From contig NC_135384.1 of assembly GCF_049243985.1 (NCBI RefSeq), positions 377,001 through 441,000 of the forward strand: DNA of 64,000 nucleotides, written 5' to 3'. Under the pieces are notes generated by a model, which ran no database searches, was not told the origin of the DNA, and was given only the letters and a program-made list of their open reading frames with translations. The DNA comes from Paroedura picta (taxonomy: Eukaryota; Chordata; Lepidosauria; Squamata; Gekkonidae). Positions 20,750 to 32,400 of this stretch are shown in pieces. Position 1 is the first letter of the stretch, and each line of letters starts with the position of its first letter. A program made the translations under genes and the position numbers.

Positions 20750-22800
20750 GTGGGCCCACGGGCTTCTCTTGCCGCCTGGCCCCTCCCCTGCAGAGGTATA
20801 TTTTTACCCCACAAAATGGCTGGCCCCAACTTCCTGAAGGCAGCAGTGCGGATTCTCCTCTACCTCTCCCCCTCCTCCTTTCCATGGGGCCGTCAGAATG
20901 AGGCCAACCCTTCCTCTTGCAGGCCTGCAGGTGAGAGCGGGAGAGGCTGGTTGGCTGGCCAGCCTCCAGGGCGCATCCCTCCTCTCTGCACTGTGGAGCC
21001 CCCCCTTGCACCCAGGGGCAGTCCCACCTGGCAACCAAGCCAGTATGACCCTGTCTTGAGTAGCTCTAGAGACCCATGCCCGTCCCAGCACATCTCAGGG
21101 GCTTGGCACCAGGCCGCGTCCCGTCCCGTCCCGGGTGGATCCTTGTTGCAGAGGAGCGATGGGCAGAGGAGGGGGTGTCCCCGAGGGCACGGCATCTGGC
21201 CCAAGTCTCCCCCCTGTGCCTTGTGTGGAGGCCGAAGCGCCCTGGGCTCGTCTGAGAACAGGGAGGGGGGCAGTGTGTGGTGTGGCTGCCCTGAGATATA
21301 CCAAGAGAGCGGTGCACTTCTGAGCCAGTGCCAGGCGGAAAGTGGACTCTGCAAGGCGTAGGCCGGAGCCCAACAGAGCGTGAGAGCCTGCGTAGAGGCC
21401 AAAGGGTGAGAGGGCACGCATGCCTGGTGGCTACTGGCCACAGTGGAAGCCCCTGAGCTACGGTGGGGAGCTGGGGGGCTGCAGGTTGAGTGACAATGGA
21501 GCTCTAGTGGGGGTCTCAGAGGCCTGGTGGAACGGGGGAAATCAAACAGCCAAGGCCACAACTAAGTGGACACTGGGCAGAGCAGAGCAGAGCAGGGCAG
21601 AGGGGATGGCGGGCACCCAAGCATGAGAGGAATGCCCTCCCCGAGTGGACTGATTGGGCTCTTGAGGTTATACCTAAGTCCTGTGGCCTACGGCAGTCAC
21701 CTCTCTGTTTATCCTCACAACCCACTGCGAGGGGGACGGGGCTGAGAGTCGTCTGGGATTGTCCGGATCAGAAACGGGTTACCTGGCAGGAGGCAGGGCT
21801 GCGAGGGCAGCTCTCCCAACAAGCGAGGTGTCCCACCAGGACCACCGCTCTTGACATTTGCTCCAAAGTGACCAGTGGCCAAATCTGAGGACACAAAACT
21901 ACCCAGGACGGCGAATGCCGCGGCTGGCCAAGAAGGGCTCCAGGAGGATCTCCACAAAGCGGGTGGGCGGGCAACAACGCGGCAAGAGACGTTCAGGCCG
22001 GGAAGCGGCAGGCAATGCACCCCGGGATGGACCCCCCAACCTCCCGGCCTTGTGGAAGCCGAGAGGAGAAGGGGAGAGCTCGGGGGAGGGGCCGCCCAGC
22101 GATGCCAAGGACCAGAAAGGCAAGGGTGGGATCAGGATGCCTTGGCACAGCCCGGGGGTGCAGCCTTTCTGCTTCTGGAAGGCGAGGGGCTACTTCCCCT
22201 GCCTTTGCCCAACCTGAAAGCACCGGCTCCTGCCCGGCTGCCCCAACAGGCAGGACCAAAGCTGTACCAGGGATTCTGCTGGGAGCACCGATGCCCTCTT
22301 AGTTTCCAGGCTTGGTGCTCTCTCCGCCCATGAGGTGTGCCCTCCTCTTGGTGCTGCCTGTGCCACCCGCAATCTGCCGGACACCGTCAGCTCTCCACCA
22401 ACTCCTTGCCCCTCCCGCTGTCCTCTTTTGGACACCGCATCACGGACTCTGCCTCAGCGGAGGAGGAGGAGGCGAAGGGAGGAGTGGGCCTCCAGGGAAA
22501 ACAGTCCCCCGCCCACATCTGCAGAAGGCGCTGTCGAGGGGAGCCAGCCTTGGGGACCCCCCTCCAGGCCCTGAATGCGGCTGATGCTGCCGGGCTTCCA
22601 AAATCAGGCTACCTGCAGCCCACCAGGTAGGTCCTGGCCTACCCCCTTTAGTCATCATTCATGGAGCACAGGCTGTAGGTGAAGTCTATCTGAGCCAAAA
22701 TGCGAAGCTCCTGGGGCCCCCAGAGCCAAAGGACCCCACCGGCCAGCCCGGGACAGCTCCCAAACAGCCCCACAGAAGGACTCCCAAGCGGACAGCTGGC
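20750..22800. other. CHRNE-SLC25A11 intergenic region
   Basis: About 2 kb between the convergent 3' ends, without a recognisable exon. A degraded fragment at about 21705-21780 (TTTATCCTCACAAC and following) matches the 3' body of a squamate tRNA-derived SINE on the minus strand. The rest is GC-rich with no clear feature. Confidence 0.45.
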
Positions 22801-22817
22801 TGAAGACCATGATTGTT

Positions 22818-22823
22818 TTTACT
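22818..22823 (-). terminator. SLC25A11: Candidate SLC25A11 polyadenylation signal (AGTAAA)
   Basis: No AATAAA is seen after the SLC25A11 stop. The minus strand has AGTAAA here and GATAAA near 22935, both rarer variants. Which one is used is not decided by the sequence. Confidence 0.35.
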
Positions 22824-23058
22824 AAGTTCAAAGCTGAAGGGGGAGGGGGTGGCCAGTCACAAGCCTGAGGGCCACAAATCGGAGGCAGTTGGGGAGGGGC
22901 ACCTGAGCCTCCCTTCCCCTGAAAATAAATTAATTTATCCTCCCCATGCTCTTTCTTCACGATTGGCTAGACGCAGAGGGCCGGGTGACCGCTGTGTCTG
23001 CGGGGGTGGGGTGGCTCCTTGTCCTCCTCCGCTGTGCCGCAGGCCCCGGATCCTGCCC

Positions 23059-25435
23059 TCAGGCACTGAGAAAGAACTTCTGGTAGAACTTGTTCATCTG
23101 CTCCAAGAAGATGAAGGTGAGGACCGTGTGGGGGCCGAGGCGGGCGTAGTAGGGGGTGAAGCCCTTCCACAGGCTCAAGAAGCCCTCGTAGCGGACCACC
23201 TTCACCAGCACATCCTGCGGAGCCCAGCCAGACACAAGGCAGGTGAGCGGGAGCCCGGGCCCTGCCCTCAGGCGGCAGCTCTGGCACTGCCCTGCAGCAG
23301 GCTCTGTGGCCCCCATGCCCAGCGGGCAGGAGGGGCCAGCTTTGCTACTGGCCATCGCTTCCCCTCTCAGCCCCAGGGAGCGCCCCGTTCAGCAAGGGAG
23401 GAGGGGGTCTGGGAACCTGCGGGCTCCCAGGGACGCAGACTGACACAGCAAGGGGTGGGGGAGGCCTGCATCTCTGAGCCTTGTGGCTCCTCACCCCCCC
23501 TCCCCACCTGAGCTCTGGGCCTCACAACTCCCCGGGACTGCTCAGGCAGAGAAGAGGTGCCCCCCCCAGCCTCTCACTCACCAAGCCGTTCCGATACTCT
23601 GGCCTCCCGTCAATCATCCGCATGTTCTGAATCCTAAAGCCACAAAGGAGGGACACAACGAGAGACTAGACTCCCCCACCCTCCCCGTGGGGTAGCCCCC
23701 TCCTTCCTTCCCTCCCCTCCCCTCCGCCTAGCAGCCCTTGCCTGGTCTTGGCGATGTCCACGGGCATGGAGGCCGCTGTTGTCACCAACCCGCTGATCAT
23801 GCTGGCGCAGAAGTGGCAGAAGATGTTGTCTCGGAAGTACCCTGAAAGCGGCCAAGGGGAGGCTGCAGGCTCAGAGCACACCCCCTCGGGGAGATCAAGG
23901 GCTGGGGGGGGGGGGGGAGACAGGACCAGCAGGCCCCGAGGCACAGAAAAGCCCCTCCCCCCAGCTGGGTCACAGTGTAACGTACCTGAGTCCAATAAGA
24001 CCTGCTTGGACTGGGAGTAGGAGGCCAGCTGGGCGGCATTGACTACCACCGCCCGCGCCATGGTGGGCACGCAGCCCTGGGGCAGAAGAGAATGACCTCA
24101 GAGCAGGCAGGCTGGCCACCATGGCCCCAAGGGGACCCCTCATAGGTGGGGAAGAGAGCAGCAAACTCTTCAACCCCTCCCCCCACCCCCTGCTTGGCTC
24201 CAGCCACCAGCGGTCCACAGGAGTAGCTCCGGCTCCGGGGCAGAGTCCAAGCCGCTGTGTCAGAGCCAGGCTCCCTGTGGGTGCCAGGAGGAGGCTCTGC
24301 TTCCAAGGGACGGTCCCCGAAGGCACGTACTCTCCAGAGCGTGGGCACCCCCTCCTCACGGGTGATCCTCAGCAGCGCGTTGAAGACATTGGCGTATCCT
24401 CTCCTTTGATCCGGGGGCAACCTGGAAGAAAGAGACCCCCTCCTTGGGACTGGTGGCACAGCCACGCCAAGCTCAGCCCATTTCTTCCAGCCCCCTCCTC
24501 TGCATCCCACGGCCCCGCACCACCCACCTGCCATCGGCCGTCATCCGGATCAGCGCCACCTCGGCCGGCGTGCCCACGAAGGCCCCCACGGCCCCGGCCG
24601 TCATGCCAATCAGAGCCTTGAGGAAGAAGTTGGGGGGCCGCCCGTCCTCGCCCGTCAGCTTCTCAAAGAGGATGGTGTAGATGCCCAAGCGGGTGGTGGT
24701 GTACGTGGCCTGGCGCAGGAGGCCGGCCGAGAGCCTGCCGCAAGAGCCACGCTGGTCAGGGGGCGGCGGGCACACTCCCGGCCCCCCAGCCTCCCCCCCG
24801 GCCCCGGGAGGTCCCTCCTAGCCACAGGGCGGTGGGCAGGGAAGCCCAGTCTCTGAGCCTGGCCCCCTGGGGGAATTGGCGCTCCTGCCCAGGAGACAGC
24901 CGGGCCCGGCCCGGCGAGAAGCAGAGCAATTCCCGGGGTCTCCGCAGCCCCTTCTCTGGGGGCGCGGGGCTGGGCGGCTGCCGAAGCGGGGTGGCCTACC
25001 CGGTGTAGATGCCCCGGACGCCCTCCTGGCGGAGGATGCTGCCCACGGCGTGGAAGCTCGTCTTGTACTCCTTGGTCTTGGCGCCCTCGCCGCTCAGCTG
25101 CATGCGGTTCTTGACCAGGTCCAGCGGCTGCACGAACACCGTGGCCGCCATGCTGCGCGGGGAGGGGAGGGCAAGGGGCGGAGGATGACGGACAGCCGTC
25201 GCAGCGGGGGGGGGGGGGGGAGGGATGCGTGCAGGGGGGCCTCCCCCTCCCCCTCCCCCTCCCCCCTTTCCCATCCCACCCCCCACTCCCCCCTTTCCCC
25301 CCCCTGCAACGCGGCGCCCGCGGCGTGGGGGGCGGGGCCTTACCCGGCCAGGCCCCCGAAGAGGAACTTGACGGACTTGGGGGAGGTCTTGGGCTTCTCG
25401 CCCGCCACCGCCACCGCCCCGCCCGCCACCGCCAT
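23059..25435 (-). CDS. SLC25A11: SLC25A11, mitochondrial 2-oxoglutarate/malate carrier
   Basis: 313-aa inner-membrane carrier that exchanges malate for 2-oxoglutarate in the malate-aspartate shuttle. Human is 314. Exons, 5' to 3': 25435-25344, 25152-25000, 24734-24528, 24421-24331, 24076-23986, 23841-23742, 23633-23582, 23214-23059, total 942 nt in frame. The three mitochondrial-carrier signatures are present at PLDLVKNRM, PAEVALIRM and PVDIAKTRIQ. The start is the ATG at 25435 (MAVAGGAVAVAGEKPKTSPK), and the end is QMNKFYQKFFLSA then TGA. The exon 6 donor is GC, not GT (AG|GCAAGG at 23741). The next exon restores the third signature, so this is a real GC-AG intron rather than an error. It is head-to-head with RNF167 across a shared CpG promoter. 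Confidence 0.97.
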
Positions 25436-25797
25436 GCCGGCCCCGCTCGTTCGCTCGCTCGCTCGCTGCTCGGAGGCGCCGGGACCGACCAAGGTGACTC
25501 CGGGCCGGCCGGGGGCGGGCGCGGGGCGGCGCCTGCGTGGAGTCGGCGGGGCGGGGCCAGGGGGCGCATGCGCGCCGGGCCCCGTGAGGCGTTTGGGCGG
25601 AAGGGGGTTCTGAGGGCAAAGCGCCCCTCCCCGTCGAGCCCGAGCGGCGCCCCGCCCCCTGGGAGACCTGGGGCGGCTGCGGAGGCAGGACATCCGGGGG
25701 CGGGGCCCGGGGAGAGGGCCGGAAGCGGAGTGAGGGGCGTCTTCTCGCGAGATCTCCCGAGCGTGCCGCGGCGCAGGCCTCGTCCACAGACCCCGCC

Positions 25798-25830
<33 letters not shown>

Positions 25831-25890
25831 CTGCCTGCCTGGGCGATGCGGCGCCCCCCGAGCCCCCCCTGAGCCCCTCCCGCGCAGGTG
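25436..25890. promoter_or_regulatory. Bidirectional CpG promoter of SLC25A11 and RNF167
   Basis: A G+C- and CpG-dense interval lies between the SLC25A11 start codon and the first RNF167 donor (GCGCAG|GTGAGC, exon end 25887). It holds GCGCATGCGC at 25564-25573, the NRF1 palindrome expected at a mitochondrial gene, and TCTCGCGAGA at 25743-25752. The latter is a known core element of CpG-island and bidirectional promoters, bound by BANP. No TATA box is present. Start sites are inferred. Confidence 0.75.
25797..25840. repeat. (TGCC)n microsatellite in the shared promoter
   Basis: About ten TGCC/CTGC units just upstream of the RNF167 5'UTR donor, within or near its first exon. A GGGA repeat follows at 25905-25925. 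Confidence 0.9.
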
Positions 25891-26486
25891 AGCCGCGCCC
25901 CAGGAGGGAGGGAGGGAGGGAGGGCGGAGGAGAGGCCTGCCCAGCCCAGCCCGTTCGAGCCCGGCCGCCGCCTGCTGCGGGGAGGGCGACCCAAGGACCC
26001 CCTCAGCTCCCGTGCCCCCTCCCGCCCTCTGCCTTCTCCGCACAGCGGCCCTGCGGGGTAGGCTGGGGCCCCGCTTTGCCGCCAGGAACCCGCCCAGCCC
26101 GGGAGCTGTTGGGGGCCTCCGGGGGCTGCGCGTCCTGCCCCCCCTCGCGGCTCCCCTGCTGGGCTGGTGCGGGGGGGGGGGGAGGAGCCGCCCCCTCCCG
26201 GACTCGCTTTCCCGCTGGGCCGAGGGGCTCTGCCTCGGGAGTCCGGCGCTTGAGGTCCCCTTCCCTGAAAGAGGAAAGCTGGGGAAGGGCCTCTCTTTGG
26301 CCTGTGGCTCCCCGCACCTCAGGGCATCTGCAGTCGGCAGCTGGAGTTTCTGGCCTGGAAGGGGGAGTGTTTTGCCTTGTTCCCAAGACCGGACCAGCCT
26401 CCCCTGACGCTTCTGGTCTCCTCCTGTGCCTTCCATGTAGGAGCCTCCCTCGGAGGCCTCGCCCTGCAGCTGTGGTGGTGGTGGTG

Positions 26487-29400
26487 ATGATGATGATGAT
26501 GATGATGAAGAAGCCCTCTGCGGGCCCTCCTCCCGTGGCTGCTCTCGCCCAGCTGCTTTGCCTGCTCTTAGGACTCCCCGCCACAAAGGGCTACATCCAC
26601 GCTGTAAGTGTTGCATTTCCTGCCTGGTGTTGCAGGCTAATCCGCTCCCGGAAAAGTCAGTGGAAAGGCCTGCGTTGTGGAGGGGAGGCCAGTCTCTGGT
26701 TGCTGAGGCTGGATTCTGGTATGCCTGAACACAGAGAGCTGCCTTCTGCAGTATCCAAGTGTTTGCTTCATGGGGGTCCGTCTTGTCTGCTCTGGCTGGC
26801 AGCTGCTCCAGGCTTTCCCGTCACCCCCACCTGCTCTTTTGAACTAGAGATGGAATCGTACAGTCAAAGAGTTGGAAGGGACCTCCTGGATCATCTGGTC
26901 CGACCCCCTGCACAATGCAGGAACTCATAACTCTCTGCCCATCCACAGTGACCCCAATTTCATGCTCAAGTGATCCCCTCCCCAAAAATCTCCAGAATTC
27001 AGCCTGGCCGATTCAGCCCGAGGCTCTGCCACTGAGCCATAACCCCTTACTTGTTTGAATATAATCTGATACGGGCAGCAGGTGGAGAGCAGCAGCCTCT
27101 AGTCTGCAGAACTGAGTGCGCTACCCCACTCCTCCACATAAAAGCCAGCTGGGTAACTAACCTTGGGCCAGTCACGGTTCTCTCAGAACTCTCTCAGCCC
27201 GACCTACTTCACAAGTTGTCTTTTGTGGGGAGAGGAAGGAAAGGTGATTCTCAACTGCTTTAAGACTTCTTTGGGTAGTAAAACAGATCCCTTTTCTTCT
27301 TTTTATGGGGGGGGGGAATCGTCCTTTAGACCACAAGGACTTGAGTGGTCAGAACCAGCGCCTTGAATTGGGCTTGGAAACAAACTGTCAGCCGATGGGT
27401 GGACAATTCAGAGCCAGTGGCAATTTCTGGGTTCTCTTCTAGGGCCGCCCAAGCGTAGAGAGCATTACAGTAGTTCAGCTGTGGAGATACACGCAGGAAT
27501 TGGCATGACCAGACAGGCCGAGTCTAGAGAACCAGGCTGCTGGCAAGCCAAAGGCAGCTGTAGTAAAGGTGCTCTTGGCCACTCTGCCTCCTTGCTTTCC
27601 AAGCCCCCTCAAGCTCTTCACCTGCTCCTCAAAGTCCAGCTCCATTCCAGCCCAGACCCAGTCCCTCTAAATCCCAACCACTGTCACCATTTCCTTGTCT
27701 GGATTTGGCTTGTCCTGTCTCCTCTGCCAGGCCCCAGTTCAGAACTGAGTGGAGAGCAGCTGGTGGCTTGGATAAGGAAACACAGAGCTGAGGTGTCTTG
27801 TCCGTGCTGCGGCCGTCTCATTCCAGAACGTAGCCTGGGGGGCTTGGCCTCCTCCTCCACAGATAGGGGCTTTAGACATTAACCGGTGTCCAGGGGCTGT
27901 AATCGACTGTATCCAGATAGCCTCTTGAGAAATGGGGAGGAGGAGATTTCCCTGCCTGTTGGTGGGACAGGTGGGTAGAAGTTCCACCCCTTCCTGTCCA
28001 TCATCAATCCCCTGTGTGCCTGTTGGCGGGTTGGGTTCCTCTGTGTGTTGTTGTGGGGGGAAGTGGAAGATCAACAGCAGTTCCAGGTCAACTCGGTCCT
28101 GATGAGTTTTGTGTCTCCAGAGGATTCAGCAGGAGAGAACCCGACTTGAGATGCTGGCCAGGCCTCGGAACCCACTGTGCCTGCCGGCCGGCTAAATAAG
28201 TTATTCTCTAGGGATTGGGCTTGTGTGTCGGGGGGGGGGGGGATGCTGATTGTGCTCCCTCAGGACACTTCACGCTAGTTGGATGCTGTTGCCAGAAGAG
28301 ACGGAAACAGCCTCGAAGGCCACTTTCCGTGGGAAATGGGTAAATGATCCGTTGCTTCCCAGAGGAGCTCACGCTGAAAGTGAGGGAAGGAAGGCCAGTT
28401 TCCCTCTCCAAACCCAGATCCTGGCAGTGGACTCAGCGCATCCGAGAGTTAGGATCTGAAGCCTTCTAGCAGAGAAGAGGGCAGCAAAAGCTGGGGGTGG
28501 TCTCTAAAGCGTTTCCAGCCTCCTTTTCCCTCCTCTCCCTGGCAGTGAATAAAAGTCCTTGTGTTCTCCCCCATTCCCCTTTCCAGTGGGCGGGAGGGGG
28601 CTGCCTGGAGGCCGAGGGCAGAGCATGAACTGATCTTGTGTCAGCAGCTAGCAAGCCTTGCAAGGAGGCCAAAGCCCTCCAGGCAGGTGGCCGGCTAAGA
28701 CTGGACTTGGGTGAGCAGAACGTTTCCCACCCCTTTTGTCAGCCGCGCATCTAAGACGGCCGTATCTCTCTCTCCACAGATGTCAGGCCACAACTCCAGC
28801 ATGGATTTCTCTGACTTCCCTGCCAACTTTGGGAATCCGCTGCCACCCGAGGGACTCCTGGTGGGTACCTGAAAGTGGGAGGGGGGAGGTATGGGGGCAG
28901 CTGTGGTTGGCCCATGGAGTGGCTGCTGTCCCCCTCCCTTCCAGAGGCACCAGCACGTGCCAGCCCCCCCCCCCCCCGGTATCCTGACTCTTCTCTGGGG
29001 GGGCAGGCCTGGCCTGTGACATTCCCGTGGCCTCTTGGGCTGAATATCTCCCCTGCCTTGCCTCGCCTCCAGGGCCTTTTAGTGGAAGCCAAGCCCATCA
29101 ATGCCTGTCAGCCCATTGTGGGCCCTCCAGAGGTCTCCAACATGAGTGGCTTCATTGCTCTCATCCGGAGATACGACTGTCACTTTGATACCAAGGTGGG
29201 TTGACTTAGGAGGGTAACATTTGTGCCAGGGCATGGTGAGGGCATTGGGAGCCCATGTTTGGATCAAAGGCCAGTGGGCAGCTCTGGTACACGGGCTGGA
29301 CGCTGAGTCCTTCCCCCCCCCCCCCAGTGTGCTGGGTGAGTCCTGCCGATTCCCTCCCTCTCCCTAACGCTTCTCCCTTCTGGCAGGTGTATCACGCCCA

Positions 29401-32400
29401 GCAGGCTGGGTATGCTGCAGTCATTGTGCACAATGTTGGTTCCGATGACCTGCTTCACATGGTCTGGGATGACGGTCAGTGAGGGGGGGCTTGTTCTCCC
29501 AGGGTCCTCTGCGTGGCAGCATCCAGCTGTCCTTTCCGTGCCTTCTTGACCCGCAAACTCTCTCCTTTTTTCCTCCAGAGGAACTCCGCAAGCGCATCAC
29601 TATCCCTTCTGTGTTCATTGGGGAGAGCGCAGCCAAATTCTTGCACAGTTTCTTCACCTATGAGAGAGGGTAGGAGCTGCTGCGGAAGAGGAGCGCTTGC
29701 TCGGGGGGAGGGGGGGTTGTTCCAGGCCTCCTGGGGAAGGAGATTCCAAGCACAGACTGTGTCTTGTGGATCATTTACTGACTTCGTTTATGCCACTTTT
29801 CTCCCCAGTGGGCAGCTTACATTTTCCTCCCTTTCCTCCAGTTTATCCTCACAACAACCTTGCGAGGTAGGTTGGGCTGACAGTGTGCCTGGCCCAGGGT
29901 CACCCAGCAAGCGTCCAGGGCAGGGCAGGGATTGGAACTTGGTCTCCCAGATCCTTGTATGACACTCTGGAAACTATGCCATGTTGGCTGTTCCTGTATG
30001 CTGTAGTAGCCATGTGGAAGAGTGGCCCAAGGCAGCAATTCCAGGTTTCCCCCATGTGGTGAAAGTGCTGTTCTAGTGTGGGCGGAACAAACCCCACAGT
30101 CAACTGTAGTGAAAGATATCAGATATGGGAAATTCTGGCAGCCTCAAAGCCTCTAGTGAAGAACTTCCCCAGTGGTCTTCTGCTGCCTCCCTGAAAGCTG
30201 AGGAATTGCACCTAGAAGCCAGCCAGCAGTCGGGGCTCTGATCCTCCGTCAGTGGCCTCTTCCTGCTCAGCTGTCCCAGCTCGAGGCCTGCGGGGTGGAA
30301 GGGGCCGGAACTAAGGGCCTCAAGGCTTGGTGGACCTCTACAGCCTCTCCCTTTTCAAAGTCAGCTCCCTGTTTGCAGATCTTTCCCAAAGTAGATCGGC
30401 CATTTGGATGCGAGTTATTTATTGATTTATTGGTTGTTTCCCTCCCCTGAGAGCAGTGGAAAGGAGCAAGAGTCCAGGAGGATCTTATCTTCATATTGGG
30501 GGCAGGGGAAGCGCTCTGGTGGCTCCCAAGAGCTCCTCCCCACCACAAAAGTTGTTAGTCCTGAAGGTGCTCCTGGACGCTGGCTCCTTTCTGCTCCCAC
30601 AGACAGGCTTGCAGCCCCCCACCCCACCCCCCACCCCGCTGGATCTTTCCTCCTTCCTTTTCTATACAGCACCCTCTTGGCACAGCCATCTCGGGGGTGG
30701 GGGTTACAACAAAAACTTCATTAAAAATAAGCAGGTTAAAACAATTAGAATATACTGCCTGAACAGAACAGCTCTGCTCCTTCTTGGTCCAGGGGGAGAG
30801 AGGGTTCTGGAAGAGGGCCCTGTCGTTAACTGATTGGTGTCAACCAAATGCCTGGGGAAGAGCTGTCCTTTGCAGTTCCTGTAGGACCTGCAGTTCTTCC
30901 AGGAGTTCATCCCATCATGTTGGAGCCAGGACTGAAAAGGCCCTGCTCTTGGGCCAGGGATCTCCAGCCTGTTTGCAGTGGCGGAGTGGAGCGTTCTTGG
31001 GGGGGGGGTATATCTATCCTGATAGGTGGTCTGTGGGGGGAATGTGTGGGTTCCGGGGCAGGAGAGGTTTTGCTCTGGGTCTTGTGTGCAGTGGAACGGT
31101 GGACAGCTGCTGGTGAGGAAGCGGGGGGGGGGGGAGGCTCCCCCATGTGAAGCAAAGTTGGGTCATGTCTGACTGAGCCCCAACTCTGCCCCCCTCCCCA
31201 GGGCTCACATCATCTTGATCCCAGAGTACATCTTCCCGTTGGGCTACTACCTTATCCCTTTCACAGGCGTGGTGGGCATCGTGATCACAGTGATGTGCAC
31301 CATCCTGGTGAGTTCTGCCCTCCCCGGGCAGGGGGTGGGGTGGGGGCCTGGCTCTGTTGCCAAGGGAGACTTGCCATGGCTGGGGTGGTGGGGGGGGGTC
31401 CTGTGGCTGGACCTTGAGGCGTCCAAAGGACAGGGACCCACCTACCAAAAGAGCTGGGCTCATTCAGCCCCTGCCAGCTTGGTCCCTCCAGAGCCCCCCC
31501 CGCCCTGCCCCAAAGGGACCCAGAAGCCTCATTGAGGTGGTGCTTCCTGGCAGCCATTCACAGACCTCTCCTTGTCTAAGATCACTTTTGACCTCCACTT
31601 TCAAGCTTTCCAAGCTGACCGCCCGTCTTGTGGCGTGGCGTTCCACAAGTCAGTGGCTTCCTTGGCTCGGCTGCCAGTGGGTGGCCCTAGTGGGTGGCCC
31701 CAGCCTCAGGTGTTCCGGGACCCACAGGGAAAGCGTCCTCGGTTGACTTCCGGAATCCCACCGGCAGCTGCATGCTGGCGAATTCCCCCCAAGGGGACAC
31801 AGAAGGCAGCCCTGTCTGGGGGGGGGGGGGGACCATTTGTCTGCCAGCCGGACACCCCACATAGCTGCAAGCCTGCTGGGACCAGCGTGTCCCGGGGGTG
31901 TCGGGGCTGGGAAGGTGGCCGCAGGCTGACCCAGCCCCTCCCTCTCCCTCTCCCTGCCAAGCAGGTCGTGCGCTGCGTCCAGCACCGGAAGCGTCTGAGG
32001 AGGAGCCGCCTGTCGAAGGAGCAGCTGAAGAAGATCCCCGTCCACAAGTACAAGAAAGGTGCGAGGCGGGCAGGGGGGTTTCGGGGGAACAGGGCCAGAA
32101 GGCAGGGGCGCCAGCACCCCGTGGATGATGCTGCCAGAGAGCATGGCTGGCTGGCTGGCGGGCAGGGAGGGGGGCGCTGCCCTGTGTCCCACCTCTGCAG
32201 TTCTCCCTTTCCTCAGCAGAGGGCGCCCAAGAAGCAGCCCCCCCCCCCCAAGTTCCCTCTGAAGCCGCTTCCTTCCCGGCTAGGGTCAGGTGGGGGATAG
32301 TGGCTTCTTTGCTTTGCCTTGGTGTCACTTCTGGGTTTTTCCACTTCTCTTGTGGGGGAAGGGAGGGGGTGCTGGCCTTTTTTGTGCATTTCGGGCCTCC

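Noticed and set aside
20750-23058. A gene like human C17orf107 near CHRNE
   Set aside because: No frame here resembled it. The open frames are short and composition-driven.
24655-26616. Very long minus-strand open frame (about 650 codons) over the SLC25A11/RNF167 promoter
   Set aside because: It is an open frame caused by G+C-rich sequence with few stops. It crosses the real exons in other frames and has low-complexity Pro/Arg/Gly content.
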